Positions 32,225 through 42,092 are shown, counted from the first letter of the stretch. The stretch is 64,000 nt of DNA from Ochotona curzoniae (GCF_017591425.1 NW_024466599.1:57549501-57613500), one strand, 5' to 3'. The notes: generated by a model from the letters alone, not told the origin. Numbers and translations are program-made.

Positions 32225-32570
32225 AAAAACACTGGGGCCCGGCGCGGTGTCGCAAGTGGTTAAAGGTCCTCGCCTTGCACGCCTGGGATCCCATTTGGGC
32301 GCCGGTTCTAATCCCAGCAGCCCTGCTTCCCTTCCAGCTCCCTGCCTGTGGCCCGGGAAAGCAGTGGAGGACGGCCCAAAGCTTTGGGAACCTGCCCCCC
32401 CGTGGGAGACCAGGAAGAGGCTCCTGGCTTTGGATTGGCATAGTATTGGTCATTGAGCTCACTTGGGGAGTGAATCATCGGACGGAAGATCTTCCTCTCT
32501 GTCTCTCCTCTCTGTATATCCGCCTTTCCAATGAAAAAATAATAAAAATAAATCTTTAAAAAAACACTGG
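32225..32570 (+). repeat. Young C-SINE, sense, with target duplication
   Basis: SINE at 32,236-32,559 with 'gggcccggcgcggtgtcgcaagtggttaaagg', B box 'ggttctaatcc' and a tail of AATAAAAATAAATC type. It is flanked by perfect 11-bp repeats aaaaacactgg (32,225-32,235 and 32,560-32,570). It is the third same-orientation SINE within 1.1 kb. Confidence 0.95.
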
Positions 32571-33605
32571 ACTGAAAAAATACTGAACTTTAACTGAGAA
32601 ATCTGTCATATTTTAACAAAACATATTTAAAATTGATGAATAATCATTCTTAATAAGTGTTTTCAAATTATGATCTTGTATTTTAGAAAATAATTATAAA
32701 AGCAGAATGAGTCAATATTTTTCACTTAGCACGTAAAATTTACTAGGAATTTTACATTTATTGGAAGTAGACTCAACATACTAAATAACTATATATTGGA
32801 TATAATAGACAAAGTGGTACTAGTAAGTCCTTATAAGATCTTATACACAACTACTGTACATATAAACCAATTAATTCATCCAATCAAAAGACACAGAGTT
32901 ACACAATAAATTTAAAAACGAAAAAAAGATCTAACTGTATGCTACCACTAAGAAATAACTTCAGCTTCAGGGGCTTATATGGACTTAAAATGAAGCGACA
33001 AAAACAAATATGGATAGAGTAAGCTAAACAGAATAAGACCTTTACATATATCAGACAAAATATCCCGTAGTTACACTAACCACACAACTAGAAAAACTAA
33101 GACACGCTACTTAGAAAGGAAGTCGTTTCACTTCCCTAACTGTTTTGGAGACTGACAATCAGTCGGGCTGTCTAGTTGAGTCATCTAATGACGCAAGGGA
33201 ATGGTAATGGCTGGAAACAGGCAAAGGACAGACCCCACAGTGACTCAGGCTGCTGAGGACGTGGCGAGGCCTCATGCAGGCTTATACAAGTAATCCTTCC
33301 AGATACATACAAGAGCTTCTCACGGTGAAGTATTCTGGGTTTGCCAAAGGACTATGTAATCCTCACAGAGATAGTGCCAAAAATTTCTCTGGATCAATTT
33401 ATAATCGTTTTACAACCTGGTCAGCAGTATGAGTTCTGAACAGTAGACATTCTTGCTTGTGGTATATAAAACTTGAATTTTTGTTAGGTTATTGGGAGAC
33501 TAAAGGAATTTTTTATCAGATATAAATTTTAATGCTCTCACTTACTGGTGGATTTGTACCTCGTGTTCTGAATTTATAAGTCATTCACGTATTTGACTTA
33601 TAAAA
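32571..33605. other. Unassigned DNA
   Basis: I recognise no gene or repeat. About 33,120-33,340 has a slightly higher GC content and could be an old repeat that I cannot name. Confidence 0.4.
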
Positions 33606-33727
33606 TGTTTGCCCCACCATGAAGTGGAGATACATCACAGTATGCACCTCCACTGCTGAATAAAAGATGGACTCCCAATGAAACTGTTAAATATATCTTC
33701 ACATTAGAATATTGGACTTGACAGCAT
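33606..33727 (+). repeat. Low-copy repeat shared with 61.9 kb
   Basis: 'ccatgaagtggagatacatcacagtatgcacctccactgctgaataaaagatggactccc' matches 61,903-61,962 with about a dozen differences. The resemblance continues loosely on the right ('aactgtt... cacattagaatattgg' against 'aactgtt... cttatgttagagtatact'). Family unknown. Confidence 0.55.
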
Positions 33728-34166
33728 TCTCTGTGTAGGGAGCCTGCAGCCCACACCCTAGACAGACGGCGCCGAACTGCTGCTTCCTGCTGTGGTAGTA
33801 AAACAAGATTCAGGAAGTCTGCTGTGATTGGCCCAGGGGTGCGTGGATGGCTATTGGACACCGCGTGATCTGTGTGAGGACTGGCCTGCCCGCTGCGTGC
33901 AGAGGTGACCTTTACGCTGATTGGCCATATTACCCAATATAAGGGAGCCAGAGAAATGGGAGGAGGAGAGAAGGAGAGAGCACGCCTTGCCAAGATGTAG
34001 CTGCTGTGTGCCTCGCGATGTGGCAGCCTCATGGCGGCTGCATGGCGGCTGCTGCGTGGCCACTGCGGTGCACCGGTTTTGCCGTGTCATCTCTGCAATA
34101 AAGGTTCCACAAAGACAACCAGTGTCTGGGTTTGACTTGCTGGCCAAGGGACCCCCGACATCTCTA
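33728..34166 (+). mobile_element. Solo LTR of an endogenous retrovirus, sense
   Basis: LTR at 33,734-34,160 (427 bp), starting tgtagggagcc and ending gacccccgaca, the TG...CA ends of a provirus LTR. It has CCAAT-type 'attggcc' motifs, a TATA-like box (tataag at 33,938-33,943), AATAAA at 34,097-34,102 and a GC-rich R/U5. A 6-bp duplication flanks it (tctctg at 33,728-33,733; tctcta at 34,161-34,166) with one mismatch. Six-base duplications and this size suit an ERVK/IAP-type element. No internal retroviral genes are present. The frames across it on both strands are not proteins. Confidence 0.85.
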
Positions 34167-34440
34167 TACTTACAATATCAGGATACAGTTAAAAAGCAGA
34201 AAAATGGACTTGTGACTGTTGTTAAGGAACTAAATTATTGTTATACTATAGGAGAAAACAGTAGTGGGAGGAGGTGAGGGTGAACTGTGTCATGAAAGTA
34301 AAGAATTTTTTAAAAATAAATTAAAAAAAACTTTGCCCCCAAATTGTGACTTTTTCTGTTTGGATAACTGTCATATATGTTATCAATTTGCAGAAAAATT
34401 TACATATTCTAGACATTCATTTTTTCTCACTCACTCTTGT
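34167..34440. other. Unassigned DNA
   Basis: No gene or repeat is identified between the solo LTR and the SINE split by L1. Confidence 0.45.
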
Positions 34441-34470
34441 ACTTTTTTTTTTTTAAGATTTAGTTCTTTT
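34441..34470 (-). repeat. Left fragment of an antisense C-SINE split by L1
   Basis: The T tract plus aagatttagttctttt is the reversed tail of a SINE. The rest of it lies beyond the L1, at 41,151-41,471. The last 16 bases are the left L1 target-site duplication. Confidence 0.93.
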
Positions 34471-35873
34471 GGAGGGGAGGAAGATGGCCGACGTAGGAGG
34501 AAGGCTGTGAGTGAGCGTCTAGTGAGAGAGGGATAGAACGCTACAAAAGCAGCAAAGAGGAACAGCAGGGAACCGCAGGGAGAGGTCCGTGAAGCTCCCT
34601 GGGACAGTGTGGAGCCAAAAAGATCCACACAACTCTGAAGAACAACGAGAACGGAGCAGGGCAAAGGCAGAGAAACCGACATCCCACGCCAGACCTGCTG
34701 AGTCACTTTTGAAAACGGCCTGACGGGAGACGCGGCCAGCTCGGAGGCGGGGAGATCAGGGGGATCGTCCCCGGCGGGAGGCCCTCAACAGCGGCGGAGG
34801 CAGACTGCAGCGGCCGGACGTTTGGTGAGCGGGGAGGGGGGGGAGGGGGGTTGACGTGGCAGCCTTCGCATTCCTCGACCCCTGCTGAGGTTACAGCCTC
34901 TGAGATCGCGGGGCAGGCAGCCTGAAACTGTCGGGTCTTGGCCTTGGGAACTACGCTCAGTGGTGTTGGTGGCTGAAGGGGCCCTGGGAAGGCGCCTCGG
35001 TTGTTCTTGCGCTGAGGGGGCCAGTGCGTCTCGGTGCGCAGAGACAGCTGGCAAGGGTCTGGAGTCCCCCACACCCCGCCTGGTGGAGGACCGGGAGGAC
35101 TCTGAACGCTGCACCGAGCGGACTGGGCGGCCCCGCCTGCAGCAGCCGCCTCCGCAGCGCAGGTGTCAGGTGTCAGGAGACCTCTGAGATTTGGGAAGTG
35201 TAGCGCTGTGTGTCCCTGACACGCAGGTACCACTCCCATAGAGTGAACTGCTCACTCCTCGCCTACCATCCCGCAGTTCTGAGTGTGGGCGACCCACCAG
35301 GAGAGCTCTGAAAACTCCAGCACCATACTCACACGGTGCGAACCTGCCGTGAAGTCATTATAACAGGGCGCCTGGGCCACTCCTCCGCTAAGGGCCTGTG
35401 TGGGGGAGCCACACGGGAGCAGGGGCTCTGAACACCCACACACCACGAGTGGTGGATTCACTGCACAAGAGCCACGCCTGGAAAGTGCCTCACCCACAGT
35501 CCCGTGTGTGGGAGACGCACCAGGTGGGCTCTGAAAGACCCTGCAGTCCCTGACACGGAGAACGCAGGGAGAAAGCACATAAAACCTTCTAAGCCCTGTG
35601 GATTCCCGTGCAGGGGGCACACCCAGAGAGCGCCTCCATCCCTCCACGCCCTGGGGTGTCACACCTGTAGAAGAGGTGCCCAGAGTGTGCCTGGAATCCA
35701 CTGGGCCCCCAAGGTGGTGCTCTACAGCCCCGGGCCCTGAGAACGCACCAACGGTGCCTTGAAAACTACCACGCCTGGCAACACCACGCCTGCAGGCTCC
35801 AATCTCTACAGGAAAGCACCCGACGGCCCCTCAACACACGGGTCCATTTGCCCCACCAGAATACACCAACGCA
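34471..35873 (+). promoter_or_regulatory. L1 5' UTR with internal promoter
   Basis: 1.4 kb, GC- and CpG-rich in contrast to the flanks. It begins ggaggggaggaagatggccg. The core aagatggccg (34,481-34,490) matches the YY1 site near the start of human L1, where YY1 fixes transcription at the first base; the role here is by analogy. A G-run block (34,830-34,850) could form a G-quadruplex. Degenerate repeats spaced about 105-115 bp apart (near 35,283, 35,399 and 35,505) share 'gtgtggg...cac...gggctctgaa'. Open frames on both strands in this region are by-products of the GC-rich sequence. Confidence 0.88.
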
Positions 35874-36836
35874 ATGGGAAAAACCACCAGAAAGAGTTGT
35901 GCTCCAGATGAAAGAGCCAGCACCCCACCAAACAAGGGCCAAAAGCCATTATCAATATCGACGATACGAGATGAAGACATGGACGTGTTACCAGCAAAGG
36001 AATTGATGAAAATAATGCTAAAATTTCTCAGAGACGTGGACACAAAGCTGGAAGACTTCCAGAACCGCATAATCACCGAAATACAACAAATCAAAACCAA
36101 ACTGGATGCCCAAGATAATAAGATTGAAAGCCTCATCAACAGAATAAATGTGGCAGAGGAAAGGATCTCTGACACAGAAGACACACAAAATGAAGGTGCC
36201 CAGCGAATTAAACAGCTGGAGACAAACCTCAGCAAAACTAATAAAATGATGCAAGAGATGAAAGATTACCTTAGAAAATTGAATATTCGGATCATCGGCC
36301 TCCCCGAGGGAGTAGAAAGAGAATCTGGGATGCAAGCAGTGCTTGATGAAATTATACAGGAAAACTTCCAAAACACTTGGAACACGAATCCACCCCGCAT
36401 ACAGGATGGACAGAGAACTCCCAACAGATATGATCCAAAGAGATCTTCACCCAGACACACGGTGCTCAAGTTCTACTCCAATGAAGACAAAGAAGGAATC
36501 CTGAGACAAGTACGAAGTAGAGAAAAGATCACATACAGGGGAAAACCCATCAGAATCACTGCTGACTTCTCCGAAGAGACCCTACAAGCAAGGAGAGAAT
36601 GGACAAAGATCTTCCAAGTCCTGAAACAAAACAACTGTCAACCAAAAATAATCTACCCAGCAAAGATCTCATTTGTATATGAGAACGAAATCAGATACTT
36701 CAATAGCAAAGAAAAACTAGAAGAATATGTCTACACAAAACCAGCTCTGCAAAGTCTCCTTAGAAATGCGCTAGTCCCGGACAAAAAGGAGGCAAATCAC
36801 AAACAAAGTTGGCAAATAAGAAGGTCTCCAAACTAA
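35874..36836 (+). CDS. L1 ORF1 protein (RNA-binding chaperone), intact
   Basis: 320 aa, slightly shorter than the 338 aa of human L1. ORF1p is a trimeric nucleic-acid chaperone that coats L1 RNA in the cytoplasmic ribonucleoprotein. Visible order: a basic, disordered N-terminus (about 1-40); a Leu/Ile-heptad coiled coil for trimerisation (about 41-132); an RRM-like domain opening with 'LRKLNIRIIGLPEG' (about 133-235); and a C-terminal domain with 'KITYRGKPIRITADFSEET' and 'FNSKEKLEEY' (about 240-310), both typical of mammalian ORF1p. There are no stops or frameshifts. The start ATG is the first after the 5' UTR and puts a normal N-terminus ahead of the coiled coil. ORF2 follows after 55 nt, as in other L1s, where it is translated by reinitiation. 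Confidence 0.95.
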   Translation: MGKTTRKSCAPDERASTPPNKGQKPLSISTIRDEDMDVLPAKELMKIMLKFLRDVDTKLEDFQNRIITEIQQIKTKLDAQDNKIESLINRINVAEERISDTEDTQNEGAQRIKQLETNLSKTNKMMQEMKDYLRKLNIRIIGLPEGVERESGMQAVLDEIIQENFQNTWNTNPPRIQDGQRTPNRYDPKRSSPRHTVLKFYSNEDKEGILRQVRSREKITYRGKPIRITADFSEETLQARREWTKIFQVLKQNNCQPKIIYPAKISFVYENEIRYFNSKEKLEEYVYTKPALQSLLRNALVPDKKEANHKQSWQIRRSPN

Positions 36837-36891
36837 AGGCCACACGAACAAGACAATTACATAGGCAACAACACACACACAACACAATCAC

Positions 36892-39591
36892 ATGGCAGGA
36901 CAAAATTGCAACCTCTCAATTTTAACTCTCAACACAAATGGTCTAAATTCACCAATCAAAAGACAGAGATTAATAGAATGGATCATCAAACAAGACCCAA
37001 CCATCTGTTGCCTACAAGAAACGCATCTAACCAGAAAGGATGCAAAGAAACTGAAAGTGAAGGGATGGAAAAAGATATTTCACGCCAATAGACGAGAAAA
37101 AAAAGCTGGGGTAGCTATCCTAATTTCAGACGAGATAGATTTCATTCTAACTAACATCAAAAGAGACAGGGAAGGCCATTTTATACTGGTGAAAGGAAAG
37201 ATCCATCAAGAAGCAATCACCATCATTAATGTTTATGCACCGAATCTTAATGCACCTACTTACGTAAAGCAATTACTTACAGACTTAAGGGAAGACATAG
37301 ACACCCGCACAATTCTTGTAGGCGATCTCAACACACCTCTAACAACAATGGACCGGTCTACGAAACAAAAACTCAACAAAGAAACAACAGAGCTCACACA
37401 AACAATAGAACAACTGGACTTAGTAGACATATATAGAACTTTTTATCCTAAGGCCACAGACTATACCTTCTTCTCAGCGGTGCATGGCACCTTCTCCAGA
37501 ATCGACCACATGATAGGACATAAAGCGAATCTAAACAACTTCCAAAACATTAGTATCATACCATGTACCCTCTCAGACCACCATGGGATGAAACTGGAAA
37601 TCAACAACTCAAAACTCCCCAGGAAGTATAGGCACTCTTGGAAATTGAACAATATGCTATTAAACGAACAATGGGTCAGAGAAGAAATTAAAGATGAGAT
37701 CAAAAAATTTATGGAAACCAATGAAAACTCTGATACAACATTCCAAAACTTGTGGGACACTGCCAAAGCAGTGCTACGAGGTAGATTCATCGCAATCGGA
37801 GCGCATGTCAAGGCCCAAGAAAGACGCCAAATACAGGAAATAACCTCACACCTCCAGGATCTGGAAAAACAGCAGCAGAAGAGTCCCACGCACAATAGGA
37901 AACAAGAAATCATCAAAACAAGGGAGGAGATAAACCAAATAGAAATCAAAAAAACTATACATAAAATCAACAAATCAAAAAGTTGGTTTTTTGAGAAAAT
38001 AAACAAAATAGACACTCCACTGGCCCGATTGACCAAAAAAAAACAAGAGAAAGTGAGAATCAATAGCATTAAAGATGAAAAAGGCAACATAACAACAGAC
38101 ACTGCAATCATTAAGAAAATAATTAGAAATTACTACAAAGAACTGTATTCCCACAAATTTGAGGACCACCAAGAAATAGAAAAGTTCTTGGACTCCCACC
38201 ACCTACCAAAACTCAGTCCGGAGGCAACTGCAGAATTAAATAAACCCATAACCGAGGTAGAGATTGAAACAGTCATCAAGGATCTCCCAACGAAAAAAAG
38301 CCCAGGCCCAGACGGCTTCACTACAGAATTCTACAAAACATTCCGAACAGAACTAACCCCAATCCTCTACAAGCTCTTCAAAACAATAGAGGAGGAAGCA
38401 ACCCTCCCAAACTCATTCTATGAAGCCAACATCACCTTAATCCCAAAACCGGACAGAGAACCATCAGAGAAGGAAAACTACAGACCTATTTCTCTGATGA
38501 ACATTGATGCTAAAATTCTCAACAAAATCCTAGCCAATAGAATTCAAAAAATCATCAGACAGATCATTCATCCGGATCAAGTAGGATTCATCCCTGGAAT
38601 GCAGGGATGGTTCAATATTCGGAAATCCATAAATGTTATAAACCATATCCAAAAACTGCAAAACAAGAACCACATAATAGTTTCAATAGATGCAGAAAAA
38701 GCCTTCGACAAAATCCAACACCTCTTCATGCTAAAAACTCTAGCCAAAGTAGGCATAGACGGGAAAATCCACAACATAATCAAAGCAATTTATGAAAAAC
38801 CCAACGCCAGTATCATACTGAATGGAGAAAAGCTAGAACCCTTCCCACTGCGATCTGGAACAAGACAAGGGTGCCCGCTATCACCACTGCTATTCAACAT
38901 AGTCCTAGAGGTACTTGCAGAGGCCATAAGACAAGAAAAAGAAATCAAAGGCATACGTATAGGAAAAGAAGAAGTCAAGCTTTCACTATATGCAGATGAC
39001 ATAATCCTATACATAGAAAAACCAGGAGACTCAATACAGAAACTGCTAGAACTTATACGAGAGTTTGGTAGAGTGGCGGGGTACAAAATTAACGAACGAA
39101 AATCAACAGCCATAGTGTACGCAAATAACACCAAGATGGAAGAAAATCTAACCAACAGGATACCATTCAAAATAGCTGAGAGAAGTATGAAGTATTTGGG
39201 AATAAATCTAACCAAAAGCGTAGGAGACCTATTCGAAGAAAACTACAAACTATTTAAAAAGGAAATTGAACAAAACCTCAAAAGATGGAACAACATCCCG
39301 TGCTCCTGGATAGGCAAAATCAATATCATTAAAATGTCTATACTGCCACAAGCAATATACATTTTCAATGCAATTCCAATCAAATTGCCCAAAACATTCT
39401 TCACGGAACTGGATACAATGATTCAAAAGTTCATCTGGAAACACAAAAAACCACGAATAGCTAGAACCATCCTGAAAAATAAGAAGTTAGCAGCACAATC
39501 CCGGACCTCTGGACATACTATAGAGCAGTGGTTATCAAAACAGCCTGGTACTGGCACAAAGACAGAAAGGAAGATCAATGGAATAGAATAG
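36892..39591 (+). CDS. L1 ORF2 protein, endonuclease and reverse transcriptase (truncated by frameshift)
   Basis: ORF2p nicks target DNA and reverse-transcribes L1 RNA at the nick. The apurinic-type endonuclease fills about residues 1-239, with every catalytic position of human L1 kept at the same number: N14, E43, D145, N147, D205, H230 (seen as 'LNTNGLN', 'CLQETH', 'GDLNTPLT', 'SRIDHMIGH', 'SDHHG'). The reverse transcriptase follows (about 440-770), with 'KSPGPDGF', 'RPISLMN', '[10 protein letters not shown]', '[10 protein letters not shown]' and the catalytic YADD at about residues 700-703. True ORF2 sequence runs to about residue 867 (nt 39,492). The last 32 residues are out of frame and foreign, so this product lacks the C-terminal Cys domain. 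The normal ORF2 length is about 1,270 aa. Confidence 0.95.
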   Translation: MAGQNCNLSILTLNTNGLNSPIKRQRLIEWIIKQDPTICCLQETHLTRKDAKKLKVKGWKKIFHANRREKKAGVAILISDEIDFILTNIKRDREGHFILVKGKIHQEAITIINVYAPNLNAPTYVKQLLTDLREDIDTRTILVGDLNTPLTTMDRSTKQKLNKETTELTQTIEQLDLVDIYRTFYPKATDYTFFSAVHGTFSRIDHMIGHKANLNNFQNISIIPCTLSDHHGMKLEINNSKLPRKYRHSWKLNNMLLNEQWVREEIKDEIKKFMETNENSDTTFQNLWDTAKAVLRGRFIAIGAHVKAQERRQIQEITSHLQDLEKQQQKSPTHNRKQEIIKTREEINQIEIKKTIHKINKSKSWFFEKINKIDTPLARLTKKKQEKVRINSIKDEKGNITTDTAIIKKIIRNYYKELYSHKFEDHQEIEKFLDSHHLPKLSPEATAELNKPITEVEIETVIKDLPTKKSPGPDGFTTEFYKTFRTELTPILYKLFKTIEEEATLPNSFYEANITLIPKPDREPSEKENYRPISLMNIDAKILNKILANRIQKIIRQIIHPDQVGFIPGMQGWFNIRKSINVINHIQKLQNKNHIIVSIDAEKAFDKIQHLFMLKTLAKVGIDGKIHNIIKAIYEKPNASIILNGEKLEPFPLRSGTRQGCPLSPLLFNIVLEVLAEAIRQEKEIKGIRIGKEEVKLSLYADDIILYIEKPGDSIQKLLELIREFGRVAGYKINERKSTAIVYANNTKMEENLTNRIPFKIAERSMKYLGINLTKSVGDLFEENYKLFKKEIEQNLKRWNNIPCSWIGKINIIKMSILPQAIYIFNAIPIKLPKTFFTELDTMIQKFIWKHKKPRIARTILKNKKLAAQSRTSGHTIEQWLSKQPGTGTKTERKINGIE

Positions 39592-40697
39592 AAGCTCCAA
39601 AAGGGAACCCACACAAATACAACCAATTAATCTTTGACAAAAAGACCAATGACAACTCAAGCAAGTGGGAAGGCCTCTTTAGTAAATGTTGTTGGGACAA
39701 CTGGCTGATAGCCTGTAGAAACAAAAAGATAGACCCACATCTATCACCATACACCAAGATCCAATCTACATGGATAAAAGACCTAAACCTACATCCAGAA
39801 ACCTTCAAACTCTTGCAAGAAAATGTAGGAAATACCCTGCAAGACCTAGGAGTAGGTCCCAACTTTCTAAGAAGGACACCAAAAGCAATAGCAGTTGAGA
39901 ACAGAATAAACAAATGGGACCTCATCAAACTAAGAAGCTTCTGTACAGCAAGGGAAACAATCAACAAAGTAAAAAAGCAACCCACAGAGTGGGAGAAGAT
40001 CTTTGCACACGATATAGGCGATAGGGGGCTAATTTCCAGGATATACAAAGAACTTCAAAACAACCAAAAAACCAAAACGAACAAGCCACTCAAGAAATGG
40101 GCACGGGAAATGGGCAAACATTTCACAAAGGAACAAATCCAAATGGCAAACAAACATATGAAAAAATGTTCCAGCTCCCTAGCAATAAGGGAAATCCAAA
40201 TTAAAACATCGATGAGGTACCACCTAACACCAGCAAGATTGGCCCACATAAACAAGAACACCAACGACGCCTGCTGGCGAGGATGCGGGGAAAAGGGAAC
40301 CCTACTCCACTGCTGGTGGAGCTGCAAATTGGTACAGCCTCTATGGAAATCAGTCTGGAGAACACTCAAACAACTCAAAATCTGCATACCATATGACCCA
40401 GCAATAGCACTCCTAGGAATATATCCAAAACACCTGTTTTACGACAAACCAACATGCATCCCTATGTTCATTGCAGCACAATCAGTAATTGCGAAAACAT
40501 GGAAGCAACCAAAATGCCCATCAGCAGAAGATTGGATAAGAAAGCTTTGGTTCATCTACTCCATGGAATACTACTCAGCTATTAAAAAAAACAAAATGCA
40601 GTTCTTTGTGGCTAAATGGGCACAACTGGAAACTATAATGCTAAGGGAAATGAGTGAATCCCAAAAGATTAGATACCACATGTTTGCCTTGATTTAA
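39498..40697 (+). pseudogene. L1 ORF2 C-terminal part, displaced by frameshift
   Basis: From about 39,498 the ORF2 reading continues in another frame to the normal stop at 40,695-40,697, with no further lesion. It contains the conserved '[18 protein letters not shown]', 'WDLIKLRSFCTA' and 'HMKKCSSSLAIREIQIKTSMRYH' blocks, and a Cys/His motif C-X3-C-X7-H-X4-C at 40,272-40,326, the C-terminal domain needed for efficient retrotransposition. Compared with the usual spacing between the 'KKLA' and 'PDLW' blocks, about 7 nt are missing at 39,493-39,497. This is an inference from family spacing; a sequencing or assembly error cannot be excluded. Confidence 0.92.
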
Positions 40698-41150
40698 CGT
40701 GTAATTTTTGTTTGGTTGTTTGTTATTTTTTGAACCTGTCATTGATACTGTCTCAACCCAGATGTCTCGAAGAATGGAACTTGCATTATTTTTAACATAT
40801 TGTTTACCCAATACTATGTCAATTAATTCCATAATGTTGTATAATGATACTGAGGCCTTGTTGGGGCTTTTAACTGACCGGATCTTTACTCTGTTAGACC
40901 TATCTTCAGACCATAGAAGGTCTCCCCAAGAGGCCACTGAACTTATCTGGACAATAAGACGCTGAACTTTATGCTAGGCATGTGTTTGCAAGCAATGAAT
41001 CTCAACTGAACTTGATCTATGGTTATGCAACAAGGTGGAGGAATCCACCATGGGGGGAGGGGTGTGGGAGGGGTGGGGGGAATCCCCAGCGCCTATGGAG
41101 CTGTACTACATAATACAATGTAAGCAACAATAATAATAATAAAAAAAAAA
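40698..41150 (+). promoter_or_regulatory. L1 3' UTR with G-rich tract and A-rich tail
   Basis: The 3' UTR holds a purine block at 41,052-41,080 made of runs of 3-6 G separated by A or T, a candidate G-quadruplex typical of mammalian L1 3' UTRs. It ends 'ctatggagctgtactacataatac' and an AATAATAAT-poly-A tail. The same 3' UTR, truncated and inverted, occurs at 6,430-6,745. An 85-codon frame (40,708-40,965) lies inside it. Confidence 0.9.
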
Positions 41151-41471
41151 AAGATTTAGTTCTTTTTATTGGAAAGGCCAATATAAAGAGAGGAGAGATA
41201 GAGAGGAAGATCTTCCATCCGATGATTCACTCCCCAAGTGGCCGCAATGCCCGGTGCTGATATAGTTCAAAGCCAGGAGCCAGGAGCTTCTTCCAGGTTT
41301 CTCACACAGGTACAAAGTCCCAAAGCTTTGGGCTGTCCTGGATTGCCTTCCCAGGCCACAAGCAGGGAGCTGGAAGGGAGGGAGGGTTGCTGAAACCCAA
41401 ACAGCCACCCATATGGGATCCAGGAGCATGCAAGGCGAGGACTTTAGGCACTAGGCTACCATGCTGGGCCC
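41151..41471 (-). repeat. Right fragment of the antisense C-SINE split by L1
   Basis: This begins with the right copy of the L1 target duplication (41,151-41,166) and continues the reversed SINE: 'attggaaaggccaatataaagagagg', 'cgatgattcactccccaagtggccgc', 'gccaggagccaggagcttcttccagg', ending 'catgctgggccc'. Together with 34,441-34,470 it restores one ordinary SINE. Confidence 0.95.
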
Positions 41472-41762
41472 GATTCTTCTATTCTTTTAAAGAACATATA
41501 TCTTACATCAGAATTTTTATGGTCCTAAACTAATCTAAATCTGATCTAATCCTTTTTAATTCTTAATAATTAATTTTCCCTAAATTAACACAAAAATTCT
41601 TCCATGATTTATTTCTGAACTTTAAAAATTTTGCTTTTCATTTAATTCTGTAATTTCCCTGTTTGTGAGGGTTTAATTTTTAATAACAGTCCTATACACT
41701 GCTCCCTTAACTATGTATAGAAAAGTTTTTAATCTTCTCAGGTAATCATCAACATAACCCCT
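41472..41762. other. Unassigned AT-rich DNA
   Basis: I see no gene or repeat. Confidence 0.45.
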
Positions 41763-42092
41763 TTTTAAAAAATTTATTTTATTTTTATTGGAAAGTCAGA
41801 TATACAAAGAGGAGGAGAGACAGAGAGGACAATCTTCTGTCCATTGATTCACTCCCCAAGTGACCCTAACGGCTGTTGCTGTGCTGTTTTGAAGTCAGGA
41901 GCCAGGAGCTTGCTCCAGGTCTCTCACACAGGTGCAGGGTCCCAAGGCTTTGGGCCGTCACGACTGCTTTCTCAGGCCACAAGCAGGGAACTGGGTGGGA
42001 AGCGAGGCTGCTGGCCATACTACCGGTGCACATATGAGATCCCAGAGCGTTCAAGGTGAAGAGTTTAGCTGCTAGACCACTGTGCTGGGCCC
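41763..42092 (-). repeat. C-SINE, antisense
   Basis: A reversed SINE: 'aatttattttatttttattggaaagtcagatatacaaagaggaggagagacag', 'gtcaggagccaggagcttgctcc', 'ggccacaagcagggaactgggtgggaagcg', ending 'tgtgctgggccc'. Intermediate age. A clear target duplication was not found. Confidence 0.92.

Larger units (their letters stand above)
34471..41150 (+). mobile_element. Full-length L1 retrotransposon (6.68 kb), nested in a SINE
   Basis: This is a complete L1 in sense orientation: 5' UTR 34,471-35,873, ORF1 35,874-36,836, a 55-nt spacer, ORF2 36,892-40,697 (one frameshift), 3' UTR 40,698-41,127 and an AAT/A-rich tail to about 41,150. Identical 16-bp target duplications (aagatttagttctttt) lie at 34,455-34,470 and 41,151-41,166. 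The insertion point reads tt|aaga, a normal variant of the L1 endonuclease target TT/AAAA. Perfect duplications, an intact ORF1 and only one visible lesion mark it as a young insertion. Such elements copy themselves through RNA by target-primed reverse transcription and supply the machinery for the SINEs around it. Confidence 0.97.

Noticed and set aside
33598..34277. Open frames of 98-144 codons on both strands at about 33.6-34.3 kb
   Set aside because: They lie within and across the GC-rich solo LTR. There is no domain, no gene structure and overlapping frames run both ways.
34703..35701. Minus-strand frames of 178 and 149 codons and plus frames in the L1 5' UTR
   Set aside because: This is GC-rich, CpG-rich UTR where stops are rare. 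Mammalian L1 does not encode proteins here, apart from a primate-specific antisense ORF0 that I do not see.
37461..38111. 216-codon minus-strand frame inside L1 ORF2
   Set aside because: It is the mirror of an A-rich coding sequence, giving a Phe/Leu/Ser-rich translation. It is a shadow of ORF2.
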